Assembly: GCF_000764305.2 (NCBI RefSeq)
Contig: NW_025946018.1
Coordinates: 240,621 to 304,620 of the forward strand
Source of the DNA: Hyalella azteca
Lineage: Eukaryota; Arthropoda; Malacostraca; Amphipoda; Hyalellidae
DNA: 64,000 nucleotides
Direction: 5' to 3'
The notes under the pieces: generated by a model
The model's database searches: none
Told to the model about the DNA's origin: nothing
The model's input: only the letters and a program-made list of their open reading frames with translations
Program-made: the position numbers and the translations under genes
In this document: in pieces, positions 1 through 12,700 of the stretch
Layout: each line of letters starts with the position of its first letter
Numbering within the stretch: position 1 is the stretch's first letter

Positions 1-322
1 GAAGGCTCATGCACTCTCAACCAAGTCTCGCAGAGACAGACAACATCTGGCTTTTCTTTGTACAGAAAGAGCTTGATTTCCGTAAGTTTCCCACGTAGGC
101 CATTACAGTTAAGCTGCACTATTTCTAACCCTAGTTCCCTCCTATGCTGTCGTGTCAATTGCTGGGATTTTAGGGAGTAACTCATTGAGATTGAGCTGAA
201 CTGGTTGCACTCTTACTTTTGCCACGCCCCTTAGCTCGTCCACCTTGCTTGGAGACCACACGAGTCAGCTGAGAAGGTGATGGACCAACAGGAGAAATCA
301 ACCTTCCAACTGACACTCGATC
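1..322 (-). mobile_element. Fragment of a second non-LTR retrotransposon copy
   Basis: These 322 bases match 2093-2414 almost base for base, with about a dozen differences, so they come from a different copy of the same element. On the minus strand they cover the last part of ORF1, the ORF1/ORF2 junction and the first codons of ORF2. The block ends exactly at the single N at 323. On the minus strand the reading frame therefore appears to run from a reverse transcriptase directly into an ORF1 tail, which is a join of two unrelated parts of the element rather than one protein. Confidence 0.85.
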
Positions 323-323
323 N
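323..323. other. Single N, probable assembly join
   Basis: This is the only ambiguous base I noticed in the window. Everything to its left duplicates 2093-2414, while everything to its right is the reverse-transcriptase part of the neighbouring retrotransposon, cut off in mid-domain. A gap or misjoin between two repeat copies is the simplest explanation. Confidence 0.8.
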
Positions 324-2277
324 CTCATGGGTTGAGACGAGGATTTAGTAACACCAACCCGAACACAAACAGTCCTATTCTGAAGATAATTGTACAACCA
401 GGCCAGCATCTGGTTGTCCACTCCAATGCGGTGCAATTTATACAGCAGTCCATCATGCCAGACGCTGTCAAAAGCTCCCTCAATGTCCAAGTATACCACT
501 AAGCATATTCACGACCAGTTCGAGCAGAGGTTATGGCATTCTTTAGCAAGTGCAAAACATCAATTGTACTTTTGCCCTTACGGAAACCAAAGTGCAGAGA
601 TGGAATAACCTTTTTACTCTCTAGAGTATATTCCAGCTGGCGTAAAACCATGCGTTCCAGGAGTTTGCCCATGCAGGGTAGGAGTGTGATAGGGCGGTAT
701 CCTGCCAACTGTTCTGGAGGCTTCCCTGGTTTTGGTATAGGGATAATAATTCCTTGCTTCCATGCATCCGGAACAAGCCCAGAAATCCAGCTGGTGTTTA
801 GAAGTGCAAATAGCTCTTGCTTGCACCGCAATGGAGCCTTTGAGAGGAAAACATTCATAATTGAGTCATGACCAGGAGCTGTATTTTTGAGAGCTCTGAG
901 TGCCTGAGAAAACTCCCCTATCGTAAATGGAACACAGCTGTACTGTTCGAGGTTGGCTATGGCTTTCACGACTTCTGAAACAGCATCCACACTTGCTTGA
1001 TGACCTGTCATAGGAGCAACTGGAGCAAAATGGCCAGCAAAAGGACTAGCTTTGGTGTAGTCGTCATCATGGGCAGCACCTTGCAATGGATAAGAGAAAC
1101 TGCTTATAGGCCTACCCTGAATGCTGTGTATTTTCCTCCAGACTTCTCGAGTGGTTGTTGATGAGGAGAGGGTGTTTATATACTCTGTCCAGCTATTACG
1201 CTGCTTTTCAATTTTGAGGTTTCTAGCCACAGCCTCACAGCGCTTGTATTCGATGAGATTTGCTGGAGTAGGGGAGTGCCACAGTTTGCCTTTAGCTCTA
1301 CCTCTAAGCGCAACAGCCTTGGAACACTCACCATCCCACCAAGGTGTGGAGAATTGACAGTATCTTTTTCCTCAGCTACGGGGCACTGCAAGAGAGGCAG
1401 CTTGCAAAATGGAATTTGACAGAGAAGCATAGGCACTGTCAGCATCTCTAGGTCCATACTCTGAGACAACCAGTGCCTTGTCAAGAAGTTGCTGATATTG
1501 TGACCAATTTGCTTGGTACAGTTTCCACCAAACTGGGGTCTCTTCCGAAGATTTGACCACCTTAATGCCAATTTTGCAGCAGATTGGAAAATGGTCACTC
1601 CCCAGATCAGGCCCCTGGGTCAAGGTGGCTCTGGTGGACAGATGTGAGCTGAGCATGACCAAGTCCAGACAAGAAGTGGTACCACAGCGATTATCTATGT
1701 ATGTGGGGAAGCTGCCATCATTCAGGAGGCATACAGGAAGAGCTTCAATGGCTGCCTCGATGGATTTTCCAGTACAATTTGACCTTCCCCGAGCATCCCA
1801 TAATGGGGAATGTGTATTGAAATCGCCCACTGCCACAAAATTATCACCAAACTTGGATAAGTAATAGCTCACCTCTTCACAGCTCACATTCCTGCCAGGA
1901 TTGTAAAAGTTGCCAACTGCAATCCAGCCAAGAGCAGTACAGATTTTTACAGACTGGATCTCAAGATTTGCATCCCTAGGAAACAGAGGAAGATCAAACT
2001 TCTTCATTTCAATGTCTCTGTGAATAAGGATTGCCATACCACCTCTCAATGCATTTTCTCTGTGAGACCACAAAGCAGAATAACCTACAAAAGAAGGCTC
2101 ATGCACTCTCAACCATGTCTCACAGAGACAGACAGCATCTGGCTTTTCTTTGTACAGAAAGAGCTTGATTTCCGTAAGTTTCCCACGTAGGCCATTACAG
2201 TTAAGCTGCACTATTTCTAACCCTAGTTCCCTCCTATGCTGTTGTGTCAATTGCTGTGATTTTAGTGAGTAACTCAT
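324..2277 (-). pseudogene. Non-LTR retrotransposon ORF2: endonuclease plus truncated reverse transcriptase
   Basis: In this class of element ORF2 nicks target DNA and reverse-transcribes the element RNA at the nick. From the start at 2277 an AP-endonuclease-like domain is readable: QLNCNGLRGK near residue 25, the CETWL motif, GDFNTHSPLWD, and GSDHFP near the end. After a linker with WWDGECS comes the reverse transcriptase, with IPIPKPGK, YRPITLLPCMGKLLERM, FGFRKGKST and, in another frame, YLDIEGAFDSVWH. The copy is broken three ways: an in-frame TGA at 1372-1374, a one-base frameshift near 499-501, and truncation at the N before the catalytic YxDD box. ORF1 lies just upstream and its stop overlaps this start as ATGA. 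The two-ORF layout and ORF1 zinc knuckles suggest the Jockey/I group, but I cannot assign the clade by eye. Confidence 0.9.
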
Positions 2278-4143
2278 TGAGATTGAGCTGAACTGGTTGC
2301 ACTCTTACTTTTGCCACGCCCCTTAGCTCGTCCACCTTGCCTTGAGACCACACGAGTCAGCTGAGAGGGTGATGGACCAACAGGAGAAATCAACCTTCCA
2401 ACTGACACTCGATCGACTACTTTTTTAGGCTGCACAAAATCTGAGGCACTACCTTCGGGAGATGCTTCCAGAACCCGATCATGACCAGAAGTACCACAAC
2501 TGGCAGAAACCCACTCCCTCTGCAGAGCCTCACCAACCTCCTGCCCAAAAGCATTTCTCAGAAGGCTAATTAGGAGCAGAGATCTCTCCTTAGAATCTTC
2601 ACTCAGTAGATAAGTTTAAACACCTCATTCATGAATTTCCCCAATTTAATTGAAAACTCAGTAAGTGACACACAAATGGTTTCCCTAAGACGTTTCTCAC
2701 TAGAAGCTAGCTCCTCCTTCATTACTCTTCTAAGGTCTGCAAAATTGTTTTCACCAGTTTGATTATCAACAGCCTCAGCTGAAGTATTAGCTTTAGCAAC
2801 ATGTAGATTTGTCAGTGGTCTGGATCTGGAACCAGAGTCTGAGTAACTACCTTGGGATTGGTGCACATCTACAGGAATTGTCACAGTGGAAAGGGCCCCT
2901 GGTGGAGGGCAGGAAGGAGATACACTGGGTCACTGGCCAAAGGAGTGGAAAAGGAGCACTTGACATTGCCCTATATTGATTTGGAACCTGTCTGTGTTCA
3001 GCTACCTCACTTCTTTCACAGCCTGAGCATAGGAACGGCCAGTAGCACACAGCTTTTCAACTGCAGTGGCTTTCATGATGAAAGGGCACTCTGGAGCATT
3101 TGCATGATGTGGGCCCTTGCAGTTCGCACAGCACTTAGCAGCTGATGTACACATAGAATGTTCATGGGGTCCCGCACATAAAAGACATCTTCTGGGAGAG
3201 TCACAGCCCTCGGCAAAATGGTTCAATCTTTGACACTTATAGCATCGCTTCACAGGAGCTACAAAAGGCCTTACTGAGTATGATACATACCCAATTTTTA
3301 CCCTGCTTGGCAAAGTTAATCCCTCAAGTGTTATCTTCAGGGTGGCCAATGGCTCACGGATTCCATTCCGGGATCTGGATAAGCAAGTAATATCTTCAAT
3401 AGCAATATCTCCTGCATTTGCAACTTCTAGTATGTCCTTTATGGCTTTACCTCAACACTTGGATCAATTGGGCCCAGGACTCCATATACTCGTATATCAG
3501 AGCCAGGCTGATAACATTGAACTGCCCATTTGCCAATCGTTGTGACCGAGAGATACTTGGACATATTACCACAGAATGAAGGAAACTCCAAGGCAATTAG
3601 CTGACATCGTGGGTTAGTGCGAACAATCAGGTCCCCAATTGCACCAAAAGGTGAGCTCTTAATACCCTTAGCAAGACCAACTGGGTCCTTTAGAAAGCTT
3701 AAGGCATTGGGTCCCTGAGGCGGTGAGGCCATATTAGAATGGTCTGGCCAGAACCAGCACTCAGTAAGGTAGCATTTGATGGTAGCTTCACTTTCAAAGC
3801 TCCATTTTCGTTGGTAGGATTAGTCTGATTAGGCACAATTGGAAGGATTTGACTATCCTCACGGGTATTGGCCACAGCAGCACAGCTGCACTCTTGGCTG
3901 AGTTGGCTCTATTGCTAGAGCCTAGATATACTCTCAACTCTCAAGTCTCACTTGACCCATCAGTTTCACGGTCCCTGCGCTTGCGTCTACCCGCAACAGC
4001 AACAGGAATGGCCTCAATGATGCTATCTGGATCAGAGTCCTCAATAACAAAACCACCATCAATAGCAATATCCTCCTGACCTCCTCCATCATTGCAGCAC
4101 ACTCAGCTAACTCACTCACCTCCAGCTGAGCTCCAGGCTCCAC
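2274..4143 (-). pseudogene. Non-LTR retrotransposon ORF1: zinc-knuckle gag-like protein
   Basis: ORF1 proteins of this type bind the element RNA. Reading down the minus strand there is an acidic N-terminal part (about 4143-3950), a segment around 3732-3439 starting MASPPQGPNALSFLKDP, and a stretch from about 3438 to 3002. That stretch holds three knuckles: CYKCQRLNHFAEGC (C2C4H4C), CLLCAGPHEHSMC (C2C3H4C) and CANCKGPHHANAPEC (C2C3H6C). A C-terminal part (2884 to about 2603) contains a likely coiled coil with RRVMKEELASSEKRLRET, followed by a basic tail ending SATSSAQSQ at 2274. Frameshifts near 3440 and near 3000 show that the copy is dead. The three knuckles in series are typical of Jockey/I-type ORF1 proteins. 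Exact 5' ends of the element and of this ORF are not certain. Confidence 0.82.
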
Positions 4144-4572
4144 AGTAGGTAGGTCAGTAACAGTACTAGAGGCTGCTGAGTCAGAGCCTGCTGCTGGTGC
4201 TGTACTGCTGTGGGAGGGGGACCAAACCCATTACCCAGACCCAGCAAGACAGCCTGTATCTCCCATGCAAGACTATGATCAAGACGGAGGACGATTTCTT
4301 GTGATGACGAATATACCTTACACAGAAATGGAGTGGACAAACAAAAAAAAAAAACAATGCGGACTGGCAAACCTCTGAGGGAGAAGGCCAGCAGAAACAA
4401 ATCAAATAATAAAGGTTATGAATAATTATAAGAATCTGAATCAAAAATTTACCGGTTACTTTACTTTAGGGATCGCAATTCACACACGTGCTTTCACGAC
4501 GAACGCAACTGACTTTCTCCTAACACAACCATGCAAGATGATGCGACAACATTTCTTCTAGCTTTGAGTCAC

Positions 4573-4662
4573 CGACATGTGGAACAGTTTCCCTGATTGC
4601 ATCGTTGAGACGTTGACGCTCCGAGTATGAAAGCCTTCATGAACAGACTAGCTAGAGCCTAG
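4573..4662 (+). pseudogene. Tiny relic of a reverse-transcriptase C-terminus
   Basis: Translation gives TDMWNSFPDCIVE and, one frame over, MKAFMNRLARA. This resembles the WNSLP...F(K)NRLD signature that closes the ORF2 protein of many non-LTR elements. It lies on the opposite strand to the retrotransposon at 324-4143, so it comes from another insertion. Only about 30 codons remain, with a frame change in the middle. Confidence 0.5.
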
Positions 4663-6756
4663 AATCTAGATGAAGCTATGCAGGAGCATATGTTCAGTTT
4701 TAAAATACCTAGCAGCTTGCGGAGGCAAAAAGTCCAGCAGCATTCTCAATCAATCGTCAGTTATAGAAAGATCGGGTTCCAAAGGTTGGATCCCTTGTGA
4801 ATCGTCACGAAAAGTACAAGGATCAGCAGCGGCAGCAGGCCATGGCCCCATGGGCCTGTTTCTGCAAGACTGCAATGCCGACAGTCGGACACTTCTATTA
4901 GATTCTCTACTCAGCATGTGAATTTCAAGGATAAAAAAAATTAAATACTCTTCTTTCTTCAATACAAAAATATTGATTTAATTAAGTGCGTAAACATGAA
5001 AGCTCAAAATTGCACCAAGAAATGCCAGTGTCACCTTGAGCTCTACATCTTGACAGAAGTTACAGAACTTACTCAGTTACTCGGAACACGTGAGCACTGG
5101 AGAGTCAAAAAAACCGGACTGAAACGCTCAAATTTCCTTTGTAAATGGTTAACCGAAAATTCAAGTAGTGGCGGTGTGAACCTAAGCAGGAACGATGTTC
5201 AATACATTAGATGGTAGGTACAAAATTATATCCTTTTTCCAGCATAAAGAGTGGCTGCGGGGTCTTCGCAGAAAAATATCCCTTTCCATTTTTTTCTACG
5301 GAAGTTTTGGTTTGTGAATAGAAATAAAGCAAGCAAATCAATTCAACAGGATTAAATAACCTAGCAGTTTGGAGTGCAATTTCTAAACAGTAAAGCAAGT
5401 TAACCGATCGCCTAAATCGACAGTTAAATAGTTTTATGTTCAAATTGAAAATGCAGCGATAGTGACAAAATTCAGTTGACAAGAACCAGCACGATGTCAA
5501 CCCCAGTCCCCAAATGAGTAAATCAATCGAAACCTTTCAACTTATTTTTCCATGTAAAGAGATCAATTTATCAGAAAAAATCATTTTAATACTACAAAGA
5601 TGGAAAATTCAAAAAGAATACAAGTAATGGAAAATAAAGTCCATTAGTGGCATCTAAACAATGCTGCAAAAATTCATACTTCAAAGTAAACCCTGCAACA
5701 CCTTATAGTTAAGAGATTTCTACTGAGGCAAAAAAAAAAATAGATTTCAACTGAAGCAAAAACCATATCAATATGGTTAAAACACAGAGATTGCCAAGTC
5801 TCGAGTATCACTCGCGTGACAGAGAATAGTGCAGATCTCCAAGACGATCCAAGATTAAGTTATGGGTAAGGCATAGAGCCAAAGGTTAGATAGCGTATAT
5901 GTAATATCTTGGACGACCAGCGTTAATTTTGGTCGACGTAGAACAAAAGAAACTCTACTGAAACGAAACTAAAAAAAATTGAACGAACATTGAATTACAT
6001 GAACCGTTCAGAGGCAAGTTATACCAAGAGGCGGGTTTGAACTATAAATAATCAAACTGAATTTCTCCTTTATGAATCCGTAGCAACAGCCTCAAAATTT
6101 CTAAACATGAAAGATCATTCGGAACGTAAAACTAGAAAACATCTAAATTTTTTTTTTGCAGGAAATGACGCCATTTTGGCATGAACATAACAAAAGAAGA
6201 CTAGATCGCTACTACACCGCAGAGCAGCCTGGTCAACTCCACTCATTGTATCACAGCAGCACAAGCCAATGGTGAGGCTCAGTATTCACGATGGCCACCG
6301 TAGAGCAAATCGTCCTCTGCAAAATAAATTTAAGTTGCAAATCACGCAATAGAGTTTGAGGAAGTCTTGCAAAACTGATGCAATTATAGTTCAGGCTATT
6401 ATTTGAAATACGTACACAAGTGAAACTTATAAATAGTAAATGCAATATAATATAAATTAAACAATGCACACACACATCGAAGCATTGATACTGGCAACAC
6501 TTAGGTATACATTTCGATATTCAAGAAAATTTTTTACGATATTGAGCCAATTAATTCACTAATGTCACATCTACAAATACTTACAAGTTTCGGAAAAAAA
6601 TTCTCTCGATTCAACTGTAATTGTGTAAGATAGCTTATAATTTTTGTTCAAGAGCTCAGCTTCACCCATGACCACTTCGAAAATACAACTCTGATCAAAC
6701 TAAATGGTCACACAACTAGAAATATGAAGCTGTGCATTTTTTATGAAAGCTCAAGC
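4663..6756. other. AT-rich intergenic DNA, no gene seen
   Basis: Open frames here are short and lack recognisable motifs or paired splice sites. It lies between the retrotransposon relics and the last exon of the F-box gene, so part of it is likely the 3' UTR and downstream flank of that minus-strand gene. Confidence 0.5.
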
Positions 6757-9700
6757 TCAAAAAACCACGAACGTACATATATCTTCGTCGAGTTCTTCAT
6801 CATAAAGCCAGTCGTCCCCACCATTGTCGTCGTGGTCGGAGCTGGAGAAGGCGTAGTCGTCAAAATCATCGTCGTGGTCGTCATACCAGTCGTCATACAT
6901 GTCCCCGTACGGTACGTCCTCGTCGTCAGTGTCCAGGAGCTCCTTGCCAGCCGCCTGCTGGAGGAAGTCGTGGCCGAAGTCCAGCCACTCGTTGTCAAAG
7001 AGACACGACCCGACGCGCTCGTAGATGTACGAGTTTAGCTTGTGGTCTGAAAGAAAAACACATTCATGAACATCAGAACGTCTGGATGTCTTTTAAGATA
7101 AGTAAATTGTATAAGTTGATTACGGTTCGATTACTTTCCAAATGTTTATAAACTGGTATATAACGAAAGACAACTCTACAGTAGTAATTATTTATGGTGA
7201 AGCACAGTGAAGTATTACTACAAAAATAGATAACGTTGCTAGATCGACACGTTCGCTAGTGAACCGGGAAGTTTCGGAGCCGTATTTACGTTAGTGGGCG
7301 CTTTTAGAGGTTGGACTGCGACTGACACGTGAGATGCGTGTGGCACTTATATAGACTCCGCAAAAAGACGTCACGGAAGGTGACGCGGGTGTTGCTACTG
7401 GAGGTATGGGTGCCATTGGGTGGTGATGTAAAACTTAACGTTACACTACTACCTGACACAGTACAACAGAGTTGGGGGCATACAGGTGTGGTGTTAATTC
7501 CTGAATGGGATTAATGCTTTGTTTTAAATGGGAAGTTCAAAAGCAATAAAAGTAAAGAGAAATGCACGGCTAGGTAATGTAAAAAAAAATCAGCAAATTG
7601 GAGCTAGTGTGCACTTTCAACAATGTTTATCAAGGGATGATGGGGGAAACTAATTGATGATCGTATCAGAACACCAGCATAGAAAATGTCTCTTGAAAAT
7701 ATCGCATCAAATATCAATTCATTATGACTTATCCGAAGAAAGTTAAGATATGTTACTTGAAAACATGTGGGAGTGAACCTTTGATTTTGATGAGAGGATC
7801 TGCGAATGCCACGTGGTGGGCGTAGTTGACATGCAGCACGAGGGGCTCGTCGTGGTCGAGACTCTGTGAGGGGAACTTGGCCCTGCCCTCTGCCAGCGCC
7901 TTCCTGCGCAGCGCAGCGAGCTCCTGCGCCGTGGAGAGATCCACGGACAGCATCGCGGCGCCTATCTCGACCAGCTGAACGTGCGCCACGAGTCTGTAAT
8001 GCAGCACACATTAGGGAGCTTGTCTGGAGCAACATCACGGCGGCTACCGGCGAGGTAAAGCTTGTAGCTTGCACACGCGGGCAGCAGCGAGGAATTATTG
8101 AGAGTGCGGCACAATTTCATAGGTGACCACTTTATCTGGACACACCATAGAGGTACGCTAGCAGCTTGTGTGGAACTAGAACGAACCGTGACTGGAAGAT
8201 GAAATGAATTCTTGACCTGATCTGAGCGAGTAAGTTGAAAACGAATAAAAATATTCCGAATGAAATACATAAGCATCACGCAATGATGAAAAGCTCGAAT
8301 TTACATTTCAAGTAACAGCAATGGAGTGTGAAGAAAACACAAATTGTGACTAACAGATTTTATACGATATGAATACACACGCTAAAATCCTTTCATCATC
8401 TGATCAATTTCAATTTGTTCCTCAAAAATTTCAATTTGTTCCCCAAAATTATTTTGTAGCCCTACGTTTTATAATTATGCGTTTGTGCGTGGGACAGAAA
8501 TGCCTGCCGATCACCCGCCCCATTTGCTGGCCCAGCAACGACAAACGTGCCAGCCAAGAAGCTAACCACTCCGGCACTTTAGTTCACACAAATTTGCGAG
8601 GACCAGAGATAGACTCACAGTTTAAGCTGAGCCATTGAGAATTTCTTGCTTTTGACAAAGACTCGCTGCAGCTTAGGCATGCGCAGGAGGTTCTTGTAGG
8701 AGTTATCGTCCAAAGCGACGGAAGGCAGCGTCAGGGACGTCACTGACGTCGGCGCCAGCGAAAAATCTATAGCTAAGACTTCATTTTCAGCGTGCATCTG
8801 ATGAGAAAATTAAATTTTATCAGCAGATAAAAAATAAAAGGTCAACTCCCAGCCGAACTAATTTTTCAAGACTTCCTGTCGTCAGCATAATGCTTGGATG
8901 ATATTCTATTGAAATAGTCCAATGGGGTTAAACGACTGTATTCCTTAAGGAAAATTGCTATGATGAAAATTCGTGAAATACCGTCTCTTCCTCACATAAA
9001 ATCAAAATATTGCACTGTCCCATGCGAAACGGTTACAGAGACGTTACACCGTCATTTGAATTATTTTCAACATATACTTTTAAACGTTGCTGATGAGTAA
9101 AAAATTATCAAAAATATATTCTTACTAGAATATGCCTAAACAATTTCAAAGGTTCAACCTTTTTTTCGCGGATCCATTGAGTGTTATTAGTGTTATTTTT
9201 TTACAAGACTTTATTTTTTTCGACAGGACTAAGAATGATTGTCACCAGTCTGCAGATAAGGAATAAACACTGATTCCGTTGCATAGTCATTGGTTAACGC
9301 TGTTTGTTCTAATAGGACCCATAATGCGAGTTACTGTCACTAGGTAAAGGGCTAAAATTTAGAATAATATATATCCAGTTCAAGATGTGTACACAAATGG
9401 ACTGAACGTAGTCATTTAGAGCATAAATCTTTACAATGAAGAAATTTTACGAGTGCCCAAAATAAATCAAATGTCGTATCTTTTAGGTGAATACTATTTG
9501 CCTTAGATGACCAATGCAACGCAAATTCAATCACGACGTACAGACGGACAACTTCAAACTTGTGACTTTCAACTAGTCAAGAGGAATTGCAGGTCATTTA
9601 AATTGTTTTCCAATTTTGTGCAAAACGAATATTGCACCCAAATTATACAGGACCACGCAGATCAAAGCTTCTTCCGTGTACAAGATAAGGTACTCCCTTG

Positions 9701-12700
9701 CTATATCACACTTTACCTATCACGCCTTCACTCCACTGTATAACTATATCACTTTTCAAGAAATAGTTAACGAAGAAAATTATTCGCGGTTCGCTGATTC
9801 GCAATTTTCTGTGGAAGTCGACAGGCAGATTTAAACAGCCCACGAATGTAAACAGCATGCGTATAGTAGTACTATATTTACTACTTTGATTTGTATTACG
9901 TAAGAGTGTGAGAAGGGTTTATTAGCACTTGAAACAAGGGAAGCTTAAAGAGCCAATTCAATATAAATACTTGCATGGGTACTATCAATCGAGCAATTCC
10001 CCATCGAAGCCGTACCTGGAACGTAACACCTGCGATAGGCTAGGGATTACAATGAGGGAAATTGATCGTTAATGCTATTCAATCATAGTTGGCATATCCC
10101 GTGCACACTTCATTATTCCGAAATCAAAATATTATCAAACATATTATGATATGTTTAAGACTTAGTCGCCAGTCTACGATCAAAAACGTGCAAAATTACT
10201 GAAAGTAAGATTCCCCGTGCCTGAGTTCGTTTCATCACAGGTTCATTTCATCCCCCGAGTTTTTCCGCTCCGGAATATCTGTATGCTAGCTTTTAGTATT
10301 CGAATAGTTATGTCGAGCATCTAGCAGGCTTTGACTGTAAGCCTTGACAAATCAATACTGTAAATATGAAAGAGTTCATACATCACATTATCACAAAAAG
10401 GTAAATTCAAAGTATATAAGTAAAAAATCTTAATAGCAAACCATGAAGTTAAGAACTCTGAAATTTGCAACAATTGTGAATATGGTGAAAAGAAAATATC
10501 AAGAAGGAGGTTTACAGGTGAAGGTCCTTTACTCAATTCACGTGAAATTTCAGTCCCGCTTGGACTAGCAGCTCACATTATATACTTTCTCTTTTGAGAA
10601 CTCGATGTAGAGATCCTCGAGGTCCGGCAGAGCGCTTTTGAGAAGAACCTCGATTTTATCGTGGTCCGAAGCAATAAAGTGCAGCACCTGCAACAACAAA
10701 AAGCCGTTTAGCCACTCCAATGAAACGTCAAAAGAACAATGAAACAAACAATTTCATCAGCTGGCATGGCACACGAATGGTTAATTACGATTCGGGTTTG
10801 AGACTAATCAGAACAATCTTCGTACACACGCGTCTCAGATAGAAATCTTGGCCAATATCTTTATGAATGAATTTTTGCAGGTTAGAAACAAGGTCAATTT
10901 TCCTACCTTCAAGTTATTGAATGGCTTGAAATTGCGTGACGAATACCAGGAGCAATCAAGCTGGAGTTGGGTCAGGGCAGGACACTTGCGAGCCATGGAT
11001 GACAACAGAGTTTCCCCCAGCCAAATTTCCCTGCACGCCAAGCACAGCAAATATCACTCGTAAAGTCAAATGACTTAATGCAAGAAATACAACAAGTAAT
11101 ATGACAAAGTGTAATGCAACTGACAAAGTGTAATGTCTGTTGTGTAATGCAACTGAATGGTTCTGGCGGGTCAGCGAGCCAGTGATGGTCGTATAACTAC
11201 CAGTGGCACCGAGTGCCTGGAAAAACTGACCTATCACCCCCTCCCTTACCTAGTCGCCACTGCCAGGATGGGCTATTACAACAACAACAACTCGACTTCG
11301 CATGACAGTCTCATCCTTATTAAATGCAACTCAGATATTTACTCATGATGTTCCGGCAAGCACGTTCATTGTAGGAAAGGTCCTTAAAATAATTTTCGTG
11401 CTGATTTACGGACCCGCGAGAATAAACAGCTTGATTCGACTATACTCAACTTCACGGCAAGGGACAATTAAAGAAACATTAACTAATATATTTTATAAGC
11501 ATTTTCAAGCCAATTCAGAAATGATGCTCGCATTTAGGCGATTTTAAACAAAACTAATATAGGCTTCAAAAGGTCTTCAATGAGCCAAGGCTTCATTAGT
11601 AGTGATGCGCATTTCACACACATTTCTGCCTTTTCATCACAGCATTGATATGAAAATTAAAATAAAAATTTGCCACATTTTACAAATCAAACTATTTATG
11701 AGATACATCAAGATTTGTTGTCAGAGAAACTGCCCTAATGCATTATAACGAGAACACATCTACTTGAAGATAGAGATTCCATGCAGATAAAGTTTGTTCA
11801 AATATTTAGCTAATCACGTAATATATTCCGTTAAAACAGCAAGCTTGATCTTCATCTGAGTCGCTCATGAGGAGCATCAACCATTAGAATTTCATCCATG
11901 CCAACCGCTAACTACATTTCTCCAATATGTTACTTCCTCTAAAGCATTACTCCTTTAACCTAGTTTCCCTGAAATCTGTTGGGCGGTATTCGACTTACAG
12001 ATTTGGCAGCAAGATATTGTTGAACATGCGGAATGCCGTGAGGCTTGAGTTGAATGCGAAGTCCAGATGGCATTCATTCGTTTCTAACGAATAAAAGTTT
12101 TCTAACGTTTCAACGTTGTGGATTGACAGCTCTTTCAGAGGAATTTTCAACTTGCTTAGAAGAGCCCAGTTAAGATTCTCCACTCTGCCCAGCCGCAACA
12201 CTTCCAAACATTTGCATTGCTGCAAGTCTCGCAGCAATTCGTCAGTGTCAATTCTGCCCTAGAAAAAACATTCGTTGATTAGCACTTCGAAGGGTCTCAA
12301 GCAAATTCCTCGTATTCCCCGAACGTAACTAATAAATTTTTGGAACACTTCCAACGAAATTTATCTTTACCATTTTATCGAGATTGTAGTATAAAAAATA
12401 AAGATAAAATACTCATCTGAAGCAGAATCCCAAAACTGTCAGCAGATCGTAACACCCACTCGAAAAAAAAAACTTGAAAAACATTCTGAGCTAATCGCTA
12501 AGATTTAGAAGTTGCAAGTCGCACACAACGTAGGGAAAATACCACTGGAAAAATATGCAATAGTGTTGGAGCGACTAACGACCAGGAAATGACCACCACA
12601 TGAAGTGAGTGTTGATCTTTAAGATCGACCTGTACGTCAATGTACAGGTCGATAAATTCCGACAATGCATCTTTATAACAACTCAGACCAGCTTGGTATA

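Noticed and set aside
182..499. Open frame joining reverse transcriptase to a basic tail
   Set aside because: It crosses the N at 323; the tail is the ORF1 C-terminus of another copy, so it is not a real protein.
6741..6998. Threonine-rich 85-codon minus-strand frame
   Set aside because: It is the shadow of the acidic last exon of the F-box gene, which reads in another frame and fits the splice phases.
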